From: Acidimicrobiales bacterium
GTDB taxonomy: Bacteria > Actinomycetota > Acidimicrobiia > Acidimicrobiales > Iamiaceae
Assembly (NCBI GenBank): GCA_025463365.1
Contig: JAOBWM010000094.1
Span: forward strand, 40,861-104,860
Length of the DNA stretch: 64,000 nt
Direction of reading: 5' to 3'
Under the pieces are notes generated by a model. It saw only the letters and a program-made list of their open reading frames with translations, was not told where the DNA came from and did no database searches. Position 1 is the first letter of the stretch. Every line of letters begins with the position of its first letter. The position numbers and the translations under genes are program-made. Below, piece by piece: positions 40,174-49,300 of the stretch.

Positions 40174-41262
40174 TCACTTGACCTTGTTGGCGATGGCGAT
40201 GTCCTCGACGACCTGGACCCGGGGGACCATGCCGGTGGCGAGCTGCGCGGCCTCGGAGGTGACGGTCTTGGCGACGATCGACTTCTTGCTGATCTTCCAC
40301 TGGGCGGCGATGGCGTAGGCCTCGGTGGCTTCGCGGCCCACGGCCTCGGCCGAATCGGCCACCGACTTCACGGAGGCGGTCCGGGCCTTGCCGGCCACCA
40401 GCGCACGGATCGCCGTCGCCGACTCCTCAGCGGTCGGGGTCCGGCCGAGCACCCGCTTGTAGGCGGCGTTCACCAGGTTGCCATTGCTGTACTTGGCGGC
40501 GACCTTCACGAACTTCGGATCGGCAGCCAAGGCGTTGGCCAGGGTCGTGCCGGTCGTGCCGGACTCCAGGCGAGGCACCCAGGTGTCGAGCTCGGCCCGC
40601 TTCGGCAGCCGGTCGAGGAACGCCTTGTAGTAGCGGGTCACCGTCGACACCGCCGCGACGTGCGGATCGACCGACGCCTTCAGCTGGGCCGCACGGGCAC
40701 CGGACAGACCGACGTTGTCGAGGTACGGCAAGGCATCGGGATCGATGGCCATGGTCACGTGCGGGCTCTGGGCCGAGGTGGACGAGGACGTCTTGAGCGC
40801 CTTGCTCGTCCGGTTGCCCGACGGGGCATCGGGGTAGGCGACGGTGATCACGTACTCGCCGGACACCCAGCCCGTGACGTCGGCCGGCGATGCCACCTCG
40901 TCCGCCGAGCACGAGAAGCGCATGATGTAGTCGCCGGGTAGGACGTCGGAGCTGATGTTGGCATCCCAGGTCCAGGCGCCGTCGGCGTCGGTGGTCTGCT
41001 GGAACGCCATCTTGGCCCCCTCGAGCGAGCCGTCGGCCACGTCGCCGGGGCCGTAGGAGAACACTCCGGCCACCGCGGGCTGGCCACCGATGATGCAGTT
41101 CGAGCCGGACATGGCGACCTCCGCGCCCGGTGCCGCGGTGGCGCCGGTGGCGCCGCCCTGGAAGATCGATGCCGAGACCGTGGGCTCGGCGAGGGCGGGG
41201 GCGGCAATGGCGAGCAGCCCCGCCACGGCGATCGAGGAAACCCCGAGGAGCTTGAAGTTCAT
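40174..41262 (-). CDS. Secreted DUF4214-type protein, copy 1
   Basis: The 362-residue protein has a clear signal peptide (MNFKLLGVSSIAVAGLLAIA, ending ALAEP). An Ig-like domain covers about 30-150 (SASIFQGG, GEYVITVAYPDAP), followed by a linker and a helical DUF4214-type region (TRYYKAFLDRLPKRAELDTW, LVNAAYKRVLGRTPTAEES). Such regions occur in exported S-layer, glycoprotein and matrix proteins. The C-terminal 150 residues are nearly identical to copy 2, showing recent duplication or gene conversion. Function unknown; a surface-associated structural role is likely. Confidence 0.8.
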   Translation of the reverse strand: MNFKLLGVSSIAVAGLLAIAAPALAEPTVSASIFQGGATGATAAPGAEVAMSGSNCIIGGQPAVAGVFSYGPGDVADGSLEGAKMAFQQTTDADGAWTWDANISSDVLPGDYIMRFSCSADEVASPADVTGWVSGEYVITVAYPDAPSGNRTSKALKTSSSTSAQSPHVTMAIDPDALPYLDNVGLSGARAAQLKASVDPHVAAVSTVTRYYKAFLDRLPKRAELDTWVPRLESGTTGTTLANALAADPKFVKVAAKYSNGNLVNAAYKRVLGRTPTAEESATAIRALVAGKARTASVKSVADSAEAVGREATEAYAIAAQWKISKKSIVAKTVTSEAAQLATGMVPRVQVVEDIAIANKVK

Positions 41263-41311
41263 CGTGCTGGTCCAGTCATCGTGCGAACGGGTTGTGGTCC
41301 CAATGTGCGCC

Positions 41312-41335
41312 TGGACCAATGACCGAACTGTGAAC
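41312..41335 (-). promoter_or_regulatory. Conserved promoter-like element, copy 1
   Basis: A 24-base sequence matching 42596-42619 at 23 positions ends exactly 73 bases upstream of the start codon. The DNA between element and gene differs between the copies, so the element stands out as conserved. On the coding strand it begins GTTCACAGTTCGGTCA, with TTCACA as a possible -35. Confidence 0.6.
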
Positions 41336-41367
41336 ACCCCCGCCCGCCTTGGAAGGTCGGAACGAGC

Positions 41368-41397
41368 GAGGCCGCAGCGCTGGTGCGCTGCGGCCTC
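41368..41397. terminator. Terminator hairpin after DUF4214-like copy 2
   Basis: This is the same perfect 12-bp stem and CTGGTG loop as at 40090-40119, about 55 bases past the stop at 41452. The flanking bases are also duplicated, so terminator and gene were copied together. Confidence 0.75.
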
Positions 41398-41451
41398 GTG
41401 TCGTGGTGGTTTCTGTGTCCGGGGCGGGGGCGCCCCAGAAGGTGGGTCAGG

Positions 41452-42546
41452 TCACTTGACCTTGTTGGCGATGGCGATGTCCTCGACGACCTGGACCCGG
41501 GGGACCATGCCGCTGCTGAGCTGCGCAGCCTCGGAGGCGACCGTCTTGGCCACGATGGCCTTCTTGCTGATCGTCCACTGGGCAGCGATGGCGTAGGCCT
41601 CGGTGGCCTCGCGGCTCACGGCCTCGGCCGAATCGGCCACCGACTTCACGTAGGCGGTCCGGGTCTTGCCGGCCACCAGCGCACGGATCGCCGATGCCGA
41701 CTCCTCAGCGGTGGGGGTCCGGCCGAGCACCCGCTTGTAGGCCGCGTTGACCAGGTTGCCGTTGCTGTACTTGGCGGCGATCGTCGCGAACTTCGGATCG
41801 GCAGCCAAGGCGTTCGCCAGGGTCGTGCCGGTGGTGCCGGACTCGAGGCGGGGCACCCAGGTGTCGAGCTCGGCCCGCTTCGGCAGCCGGTTGAGGAACG
41901 CCTTGTAGTAGCGGGTCACCGTCGACACCGCCGCGACGTGCGGATCGACCGACGCCTTCAGCTGGGCCGCACGGGCACCGGAGAGTCCGATGTTGTCCAC
42001 GAGCGGGAGCGCGTCAGGGTCGATGCCGATGCTGACGTGCGGATCTTGGCTCGCCGTGGACGTGGAGGCGATGCGGGACTTGCTGGTCCGGCTCGAGGAC
42101 GGGGCCTCGGGGTAGACGACCGTGATCACGTAGTCTCCCGACACCCAATCGGTCACGTCGGCGGCCGACTCGACCGGTCCGCCGGAGCAGGTGAAGCGGA
42201 TGAGGTGCTCACCCGCCGGGGCTTCGGTGGAGATCGTCGGGTTCCAAGCCCACGAGCCCCCGTCGCCGGCTGCCTCCTGGAAGGCGAGCTGGCCGCCGTC
42301 GAGCTGACCCGTGGTCCAGCTGCCGGGGCCGTAGGTGAAGACGCTGGCCTCGGCGGGCTGGCCGGCGATGACGCAGCCGGCGCCGGTGAGCGCCACCTCG
42401 GTACCGGGGGCGGCGGTGGTCGCGGTCGACCCGCCTTCGAAGATGGAGGCGGAGATGGAGGGTTCCGCCAGGGCCGGGCTCGAGATGGCCAGGAGGGCCG
42501 CCATGGCCACCGAGGACGCCCCGAGGAGCTTGAAGTTCTTCTTCAT
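41452..42546 (-). CDS. Secreted DUF4214-type protein, copy 2
   Basis: The 364-residue paralogue of the neighbouring gene has a signal peptide MKKNFKLLGASSVAMAALLA ending ALAEP. The Ig-like N-terminal domain has diverged (ASIFEGGSTATTAAPGTEVA), while the DUF4214-type C-terminal part is almost unchanged. AAAGGA lies seven bases before ATG 42546, a better ribosome binding site than copy 1. The gene is probably the ancestral or more strongly expressed copy. Divergent exposed domains on a conserved base suggest diversification of the surface part. Confidence 0.8.
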   Translation of the reverse strand: MKKNFKLLGASSVAMAALLAISSPALAEPSISASIFEGGSTATTAAPGTEVALTGAGCVIAGQPAEASVFTYGPGSWTTGQLDGGQLAFQEAAGDGGSWAWNPTISTEAPAGEHLIRFTCSGGPVESAADVTDWVSGDYVITVVYPEAPSSSRTSKSRIASTSTASQDPHVSIGIDPDALPLVDNIGLSGARAAQLKASVDPHVAAVSTVTRYYKAFLNRLPKRAELDTWVPRLESGTTGTTLANALAADPKFATIAAKYSNGNLVNAAYKRVLGRTPTAEESASAIRALVAGKTRTAYVKSVADSAEAVSREATEAYAIAAQWTISKKAIVAKTVASEAAQLSSGMVPRVQVVEDIAIANKVK

Positions 42547-42595
42547 GTCGGTCCTTTCACGTGCATAGATGCGGTTGGTACCCACACCATGCACG

Positions 42596-42619
42596 TGGAC
42601 CTATGACCGAACTGTGAAC
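42596..42619 (-). promoter_or_regulatory. Conserved promoter-like element, copy 2
   Basis: This 24-base element is the partner of 41312-41335, with one mismatch and the same 73-base distance to the start codon. It is the clearest shared regulatory signal of the two secreted protein genes. Confidence 0.6.
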
Positions 42620-42625
42620 GCGCTC

Positions 42626-42648
42626 GACGAACCGAGCTTTTGTTCGTC
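42626..42648. terminator. Weak hairpin downstream of the PilX-like gene
   Basis: GACGAAC (42626-42632) pairs with GTTCGTC (42642-42648) across nine bases. It lies about 65 bases past the stop of the PilX-like gene and just before the promoter element of the next gene, so it may end the pilin transcript. Confidence 0.35.
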
Positions 42649-42711
42649 TTCGCAGGTCGGGGCACTGAGAGCGCAGCGGGCGCCCGAGCTCAGGAGGTCA
42701 GGCTCGCCCGA

Positions 42712-45216
42712 TCAGCGACTGGTGGCCCACGCCAGGACTTCAGGCTTGTTGGCCGCGGCCAGCGTGGGGCCGTTCGCCGGCGTGACGTGGTACACGACGC
42801 TGACCGTTCCGAGGATCTTGTCGCCGTCGGCTTCACTGCACACGTCCTGGTTGCCGGTCGCGGCCTGGGTGCACGCGGTGAACGTGACGGTTCTCGGGAA
42901 GACGAACGGGGTGGGATCGATGTCGGCCACGTGGGCGGTGGGCTCACAGGCCACGTTCACCGCGCACGATCCGGAGCTCACCCGCGAACCGATGTATCCG
43001 TAGGACTCGATCTTGAGGTGGCGCGCGATGAGACCGCGCTGGAAGAGCGGGTACTTGGCGAAGTTGTCGGAGAAGTCGACCGCATCAGAGGGCGCGTAGA
43101 TCGTGCCCTTGATCGAGGTGCGGCCGACCCAATCGGCCGCCTTGAACACGCTGGGGTCGGATTGGATCTGGTCGCTCTTGAGCACGGCGCAGTCGGCCTC
43201 ACCCAGGCCGTCGTTGTAGTTCGGCACATCGATGATGCAGCCGTCTGCGGGGTGCTCGTCGGAAGGAATGGTCGACTTGAGCGTGACGGTGATCTCGATC
43301 CCGTCGAGTTGATCGGTGAACCTCGGGCAGCCGAACAGGCAGTACTCCCGGGCCCACCAGTTGACGGCGAAGTGGTTGAGGGCCGATCCGTCGGTGGTGA
43401 AGCACTTGGTGATGTCGACGGCGAAGACCTGCAGGCGGTTGCCGGTCGACGGGAGGTCGTGGTTGTTGTTGCAGTTCTGCGGCCCGTTGGCACCGGCGAT
43501 CGTGAACTGCGGACGGGTGCACAAGAGGTCGCTCAGGCCGTTGACGACCCCGTTGATGAAGCCGACGACGTCGTTCCAGAAGTGACCCGGCGTGCAGAGG
43601 TTGTCGGGGTCGTGGGTGTTGTAGCCGGCCCGCATGACCACCGACTGGACCTGGTTGCCCGCCGGCACGGCGTAGCCGTCGAAGTTGACGGTGACCGGGT
43701 TGCTGTACACGAAGCCGCAGAAGAGGGCGCAGCTGTCGTCGTACTGGAGGTCGACGAGGTTGCCGTCGATCGCCATGCCGCCGGCGATGTTGCCCGTGCA
43801 GCGCCCGTTGCTGGTGCTGGGGCACGTGGGCCCGGTCTGGGTGACCGTGGTGGTGAAGGTGGCCTGCTTCAGCCCGTAGATGGCCACCTGCGGTGCGTTC
43901 GGGTTGCCGGCGACGGGCCCGGCGCACAGCTCGAAGGTGCCGTCGGCCACGTAGACCCGACTGTCGCCGCCGAAGATGAACTGCACGCCCGGCTTGCCGG
44001 GATCGCAGTTGCCGCCGTAGGGGTTGTCGCCGGTGATGTCCTGCGGGAAGGCCGTGCTGGCCGTCGGCGCCGTGATGCCGACCCAGTTGTACGGCTCCCC
44101 ACCGACGATGTGCACGTTGTTGCTGCTGGCGTTGGGGTGCGACGCGTCGGGCCCGCGCCCGACGCACCACTCGTGGCGGTTGGATTCGGGCCGCAGGATG
44201 TACTGGCTCGCATCGGGGTTGCCGCAGCGGACGCTCTGGTCGGCGATGTCGGTGAAGTTGAAGTAGTAGACGCCGGGCTTGAACCAGATGTACTTGTCCT
44301 TGCAGCTGGTGCTGGCGAACAGGTTGCTCAGGGCCACCGCGCTCGTGAAGGTGCCCGGGTCGATCGCCGTGACGCCGACGCCTGCACACGTCGCCGGCAC
44401 CACGCCGGCCGCGGTGACGATGGGCCGATGGGCGTAGTTGGGATCAGTCGGCCCGGCTGCGTTGCCGACACAACCGTTGGACAGTGTCGAGCTGGTGGCG
44501 GAGTGGGTCGTGATCTTGCCGGAGGGCACGTTGCAGGCGAGGACCGCGTTGGCCTTGCTCACGGTGCCGTTCTGCTTGGGGTAGAGCTCGAGGGGCGAGC
44601 CGTCGAGCTTGATGCTCGAGGCCGACTTCACGTCACCGCGAACCGTCCACGGCTGGCCGGTGATCGCCTTCGAGGTGTCGCACGTGGAGCCCGAGGGGAG
44701 CCCCGAGGCTCGGGTCCGGATGCCATCTTCGACCGGGCCGCCACCGCAGTTGGGGAGGTTGCCGTTGGCACCGATCGGCGCGAGGGTCGTCCGCTTGCCG
44801 AGCGTCTCGATGGCCTGGTCGGGGTAGTTGCCGCCGACGGGGCCACGACCGCTGCCACTGTTGCGTTCGGCGGCGCACGAGACGGTGATCTCCGGGGTGC
44901 TTCCCGACGCCGGCTTCTTGTACACGCAGGCCGGGTCGCCGGGGAACAGTGCCGGGTCCCGGCCGACGTTCGACGTGTCCTTCGCCCAGTTGACCGCCGA
45001 TTCGAGCGTGCCGTCCACCGCATAGCTCTGCGTCCGTTGCTTGATGACCGTCCGGCTGGTCTTTGCGTTCGTCTGGGCGTAGTTCAAGATCGCGACGAGC
45101 AGCACCGAGAACACCACCATGAACGCAAGCGCGATCAGCAGCGCACTCCCGCTCTCGGCGCGTTCGGTGGTGCACAGCAGCCGTCGGCGAGGGTGAGGAA
45201 CTCGACGCGCATTCAC
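42712..45216 (-). CDS. PilX-like minor pilin/adhesin, 834 residues
   Basis: The N-terminus has a basic, Cys-containing leader and then ERAESGSALLIALAFMVVFS, a prepilin-like hydrophobic helix without the usual Phe-Thr-Leu-x-Glu start. This resembles PilX-type N-terminal regions. The long, exported, Cys- and Asn-rich domain (CGGGPVEDGIR, CVYKKP, many Gly/Asn loops) is probably disulfide-stabilised and beta-rich. Position next to PilV/PilW-like genes supports a pilus-tip or pilus-associated adhesin. Start GTG 45216. No recognised binding motif such as an integrin or lectin site. Confidence 0.7.
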   Translation of the reverse strand: MNARRVPHPRRRLLCTTERAESGSALLIALAFMVVFSVLLVAILNYAQTNAKTSRTVIKQRTQSYAVDGTLESAVNWAKDTSNVGRDPALFPGDPACVYKKPASGSTPEITVSCAAERNSGSGRGPVGGNYPDQAIETLGKRTTLAPIGANGNLPNCGGGPVEDGIRTRASGLPSGSTCDTSKAITGQPWTVRGDVKSASSIKLDGSPLELYPKQNGTVSKANAVLACNVPSGKITTHSATSSTLSNGCVGNAAGPTDPNYAHRPIVTAAGVVPATCAGVGVTAIDPGTFTSAVALSNLFASTSCKDKYIWFKPGVYYFNFTDIADQSVRCGNPDASQYILRPESNRHEWCVGRGPDASHPNASSNNVHIVGGEPYNWVGITAPTASTAFPQDITGDNPYGGNCDPGKPGVQFIFGGDSRVYVADGTFELCAGPVAGNPNAPQVAIYGLKQATFTTTVTQTGPTCPSTSNGRCTGNIAGGMAIDGNLVDLQYDDSCALFCGFVYSNPVTVNFDGYAVPAGNQVQSVVMRAGYNTHDPDNLCTPGHFWNDVVGFINGVVNGLSDLLCTRPQFTIAGANGPQNCNNNHDLPSTGNRLQVFAVDITKCFTTDGSALNHFAVNWWAREYCLFGCPRFTDQLDGIEITVTLKSTIPSDEHPADGCIIDVPNYNDGLGEADCAVLKSDQIQSDPSVFKAADWVGRTSIKGTIYAPSDAVDFSDNFAKYPLFQRGLIARHLKIESYGYIGSRVSSGSCAVNVACEPTAHVADIDPTPFVFPRTVTFTACTQAATGNQDVCSEADGDKILGTVSVVYHVTPANGPTLAAANKPEVLAWATSR

Positions 45217-45271
45217 CCTGTTTGCCCCCCAGGCCGCTGCGGGTCATCCGCAACGTTCGGCCGCGACACTA

Positions 45272-45287
45272 GCGGATGCCCATCCGC
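45272..45287. terminator. Short hairpin between DUF3558-like and PilX-like genes
   Basis: GCGGAT (45272-45277) and ATCCGC (45282-45287) flank four bases within the 144-bp gap. It could reduce read-through from the upstream pilin genes into the PilX-like gene. Confidence 0.4.
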
Positions 45288-45360
45288 CGGAAAAGGTCGG
45301 TCGCCCCACTCGGGGCCCCCTGGCAATGGGTCATCTGGCTCATCCACAGATGTCCGCCCC

Positions 45361-46335
45361 TCATGGCAGCACCAGCTCGACGACGGCGCGAGCGGTGGCT
45401 TGCGGCTGCTTCGCACCGGTGACCACGACATGGAACACGGCCTTGCCCTTGCGGACGTAGAGCTCGCCGTTCCCCTTCTGCGGATCTGGATCCGCGAGGT
45501 ACACGGCCTCGTCACCCAAGGCGACGTCGGTCCGGGTCCACTTGGCGACCTTGCCGTCGGTGCCCGTGGTCGACCGGGCGATGGCATGGAGGTCGGGCAA
45601 CGTTCCGGTGATCCGCTCGACCGACGCGAACGAGGAGCCCGCGCGGAACGAACACGCGTCAGGGCTGATGGCCGGGAGGGCGCTGGCCTCCGCACCCAGC
45701 ACCCGCGAGATCTTCTGGGTCGACACGAGCGAGCAGCTGTCGTCGGCACTCACGTCGGCGCTGACGCGGTTCGGAGGGATCCGAGCCAGGGCGTGATCCA
45801 TCAGCAGCCGGCCGATCTGCTGGAGTCGCAGCACGTCGGCATCGGCCAGGCGCACGGCGATCTCCACGCTGACGCTCCCCCTGCGGGCCAAGAGGCGACC
45901 GCCGGTCCCCCCACCGGCCAGCCAGTAGGCCGGTGTCCCACCCGGGATCTTGGCCGCGCCGCTCGTCAGCTGCTTGAACGCGGTGGCCGACACCGGGCCC
46001 GACACCTGGGCCGTGATGACATCGTCGGCCGGCTTGCCGAGCAGGTCATAGGTGCAGAGCTGGGGCGGTCCGCCGCCGTCGACCCGGGCCCGGCGCTCGC
46101 TGGCCTGCTGGACCTCCTCGGGGGCGATCAGCGTGCAGGGCTGCGACTGGAAGCGGTCGATCACCGCTTGCGCCGTCTCCGGAGGAAGCGGCGCAGCAGT
46201 GGTGCTGGCGGGGATGGCATCGTCGGCGCTGTCGCCATTCGGCCACAGCAGCACGGCGCCGATCACCACCACGATCAACGCCGCCACGGCCACGGCCACG
46301 ACGCGCCGGCGGCGGTAGGTGGCGTCGTCGGTCAC
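45361..46335 (-). CDS. Membrane-anchored protein with two DUF3558-like halves
   Basis: The 324-residue protein has a short cytoplasmic N-terminus and one transmembrane segment (about 12-31), then an extracytoplasmic part. Two similar halves each begin with a Cys in an S/P-C-T/S-L context (CTLIAPEEV at 67, CSLVSTQKI at 201) and have a partner Cys about 27 residues later (94 and 228). This matches the DUF3558 pattern of actinobacterial exported proteins. GTG 46335 overlaps the giant pilin stop (GTGA), so it is made with the pilins. It may be a chaperone or anchor for pilus assembly; that is an inference. Confidence 0.65.
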   Translation of the reverse strand: MTDDATYRRRRVVAVAVAALIVVVIGAVLLWPNGDSADDAIPASTTAAPLPPETAQAVIDRFQSQPCTLIAPEEVQQASERRARVDGGGPPQLCTYDLLGKPADDVITAQVSGPVSATAFKQLTSGAAKIPGGTPAYWLAGGGTGGRLLARRGSVSVEIAVRLADADVLRLQQIGRLLMDHALARIPPNRVSADVSADDSCSLVSTQKISRVLGAEASALPAISPDACSFRAGSSFASVERITGTLPDLHAIARSTTGTDGKVAKWTRTDVALGDEAVYLADPDPQKGNGELYVRKGKAVFHVVVTGAKQPQATARAVVELVLP

Positions 46336-49300
46336 GTCATGACGTAGCCGGCGGAGATCCCACTGCGGGTTGCAGCAGGCGGCGGCGGATACACGTCGTT
46401 CCGGGTGGTGACGCGGAACGTGTACGTCTTGCCGACCGTCAGCCCGCTGATGCGCAGCGTGGTGACGGCCGGGAAGCCCACGACGGTGTCCACCACGGTG
46501 TTGTTCTTGGCACCGCCCGTGGCGAGGATCGTCACGTGGTACCCCACGATCGGGCTGCGACCGTTGGTGGCCGGGGCCGTCCACGAGACGTCGACCTGAC
46601 CCGAGGTCCCTGTCGCGGTGATGGTGATGGACGCAGCTGCCGGAGCGCTGTTGGTCGTGGGCAGGGTGACGACCGCCGAGCTGTTCGAGTCCAGACTCTG
46701 GCCCACCATGTTGACGGCTCGGAGCTTGAAGCTGACCGGCACGTTGTCAGCGATTGCCCCGTTCAGGATCAGGCTGGCCCGCGGCACCGTGAAGGTGCTC
46801 GCCGGGGCCGGGACGGTGAAGGTCTGGCTCGTGTTGTTCGAGACGAGCTCGTAGCTGGTGATCGGGGCGCCGCCGTCGGAGGCGGGCGGGGTCCACGAGA
46901 CCGTCACCTGGGCCCGGAGTCCCGTCAGGACGGCGGTGACACCGGTCGGCGCGCCGGGCTTGGTGGGGATGCCAACCGTGTTCGACGTGCCTGGGAGGCC
47001 GGACCCGGAGCTGTTGATCGCGACGACGGCGAAGCTGGCGGTGCCGCCCTCACCGAGTCCGGTGATCGTGCCACCGCTCGTGATGGCCTGCTGCTGGCCG
47101 TTCCGAGTGCAGGTTCCTCCGCCGCAGCTGATGGTCACGGTGTACCCCGTGACCGCCGCGCCATGGCCGTTGGGTGCGTCGAACGTGAGCGTCACCGTGC
47201 CCGCGGCGGTGACGGTGGCCACCACGTTGGCCGGTGCGTCGGGCACGCCGGCGGGGGTGACCGCCGCGGTCGGCGTGGCGTCGGGGCCCTGGCCGGCATC
47301 GTTGATGGCGGCGACGGTGAAGCTCACCGGCGTGCCCTCGTCGAGCCCGGAGATCAGCGTGCTGCTGCCGGGGCCGACGATGGTCTCGACGCCGTTGGAA
47401 TCGAGGATGTGGTAGCCGGTGATGGCCGAGCTGTGGTCATCGGGCACGGTCCAACTGATGGAGACCTGGCCGGCCACGCCGGTCGGGATGGCCACCACGC
47501 TCGTGGGCGCATCGGGCAGGCCGCGAGGCGACACGGAGTTGGACGGGGCTGACAGGGCCGAAGGTCCGGCGTCGTTGAGGGCCTGCACGGTGAAGGTCAC
47601 CGGGACCCCGTCGTCGAGACCGCTGAAGGTGGTGACCGTGTCGGTCACGTTCGGCAGCACGGCACCCGTCGAGGCGAAGACGGTGTAGGTCGCCACGGGA
47701 CTGCCGTGGTCCGGCGGCGCCGTCCACGACACGATGACGGTTCCGGAGCTCGAGGTGACCTCGGCGAGGACGTCCGTGGGTGCATCCGGGACGCCGATCG
47801 GGGCGGCCTCGTTGGACGGATCAGAATCGGGACCCGGACCGAAGGGGTTCGTCGCACGCACGGTGAACGTGTAGGTCTGGCCGTCGCTCAACCCCGACAT
47901 CAGCAGCGACGTCGCGTTGCCGACCGCCGTGGCGGTGGTCCCGTCCTGCGCACACGTGCAGTGGACCGTGACGGTGTGCTGGGTGACCGCGGGCCCGTTG
48001 GCCGGTGCCGCGCTCCACTGGACCGTGATCTGTCCGGACACCTTCGTGGCGGTGGCGAGGACCTGGGTGGGCGCGCCAGGCACCGTGCCGGTGATGACAG
48101 CGTTGGACGGCGCGGACGCCGCGCCGGGCCCGACAGCGTTCACGGCCTGCACGGTGAACGTGATCGAGGGGCCGTCGACCAGGCCGTTGACGGTGAGGCT
48201 CGTCGTGGCCGCTCCCGAGACGTCGAACACCTCTCCGGTCGAAGCGGTGACGCGGTAGCCCGTGATGGCGTTGCCGCCGTTGTTGGTGGGCGGCGTCCAC
48301 CGCACGATCGCCTGGCCCGACACCCCGGTCGCCTCGGCGATGCCGATGACCGGCGAGGTGGGATTGGTGGCCGGGATCGCGGTCGCCCCGACGCTGCGCG
48401 CCGACGGATTCTTGGCGTTCACTGCAGAGACCTTGAACGTGTAGGTCACGCCGTTGTCGAGGCCGGTCACGAGATAGGGGGATGCGCTACCGGCGGCTTC
48501 GGTCGTGTTGTGCTTCGCGGCACCGGAGGCGACCGTGCAGTCCGACGGTGCGCAGATCTGGATCGTGTAACCAGTGACCGGCAGGCCGTGGTCGGTCGCG
48601 GGCGGCGACCAGCTCACCATGACGGAGCCAGATGCCCCGGTCGAGGTGGCGAGCACGTTCAGCGGAGCGGTCGGCGCGCCGTAGATCGTCACCGGCGCGG
48701 ACGGCGCCGATTCCGCACCGATTCCGACCGTCGGAGCGTTCGTGGCATGCACGGTGAACACGAGGGGTACGCCGCTGGGCAGCTTCTTGCTGTTCCCCTC
48801 GGTGGCACTCCCGACGTTGACCCCACTCCCGGCCGTGTCCGCCACGTTCTGGGAGATGGTCGGCGAACAGCTCTGGCAGGTGACGGTGAACCCCGTCACC
48901 ACCGGCGTCCCGGCCGGCTGGACAGCGGGCGTGAAGGTGATGTGCGCGAGACCGCTGGAGTCGAACAGCGGGTCGGTCGCGACGACGTTGGTGGGCGGGT
49001 TCGGAACCGTGTTCATCTTCGCGGCGGTGGAAAAGGCGCTCTTTTGACTGGTGTCGACGCCGTTGTACGTGCTCAGCTTGAACTTGTAGAAGTACCCGAC
49101 GGGGAGGTTGTTGATGAGGATCGGCGAGGATGCGTCCGGGCTGGTGACGGGGAACGGCGCCCCCATCGGCGTCATGGTGTTGGGGAAGGAGGTAGGGAGA
49201 TTGTCGAGGGCCTGGTACACGTTGACCACGTAGTTCACGACCGGCCGGCCACCGGTGTTGGTCGGCGGGGTGAAGCTCAACGAGGCCTGCCCCTGGATCC

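Noticed and set aside
42640..46347. 1235-codon plus-strand open frame
   Set aside because: It is antisense to the PilX-like and DUF3558-like genes, which have signal or prepilin features and good starts; the plus frame spans both and has no domain.
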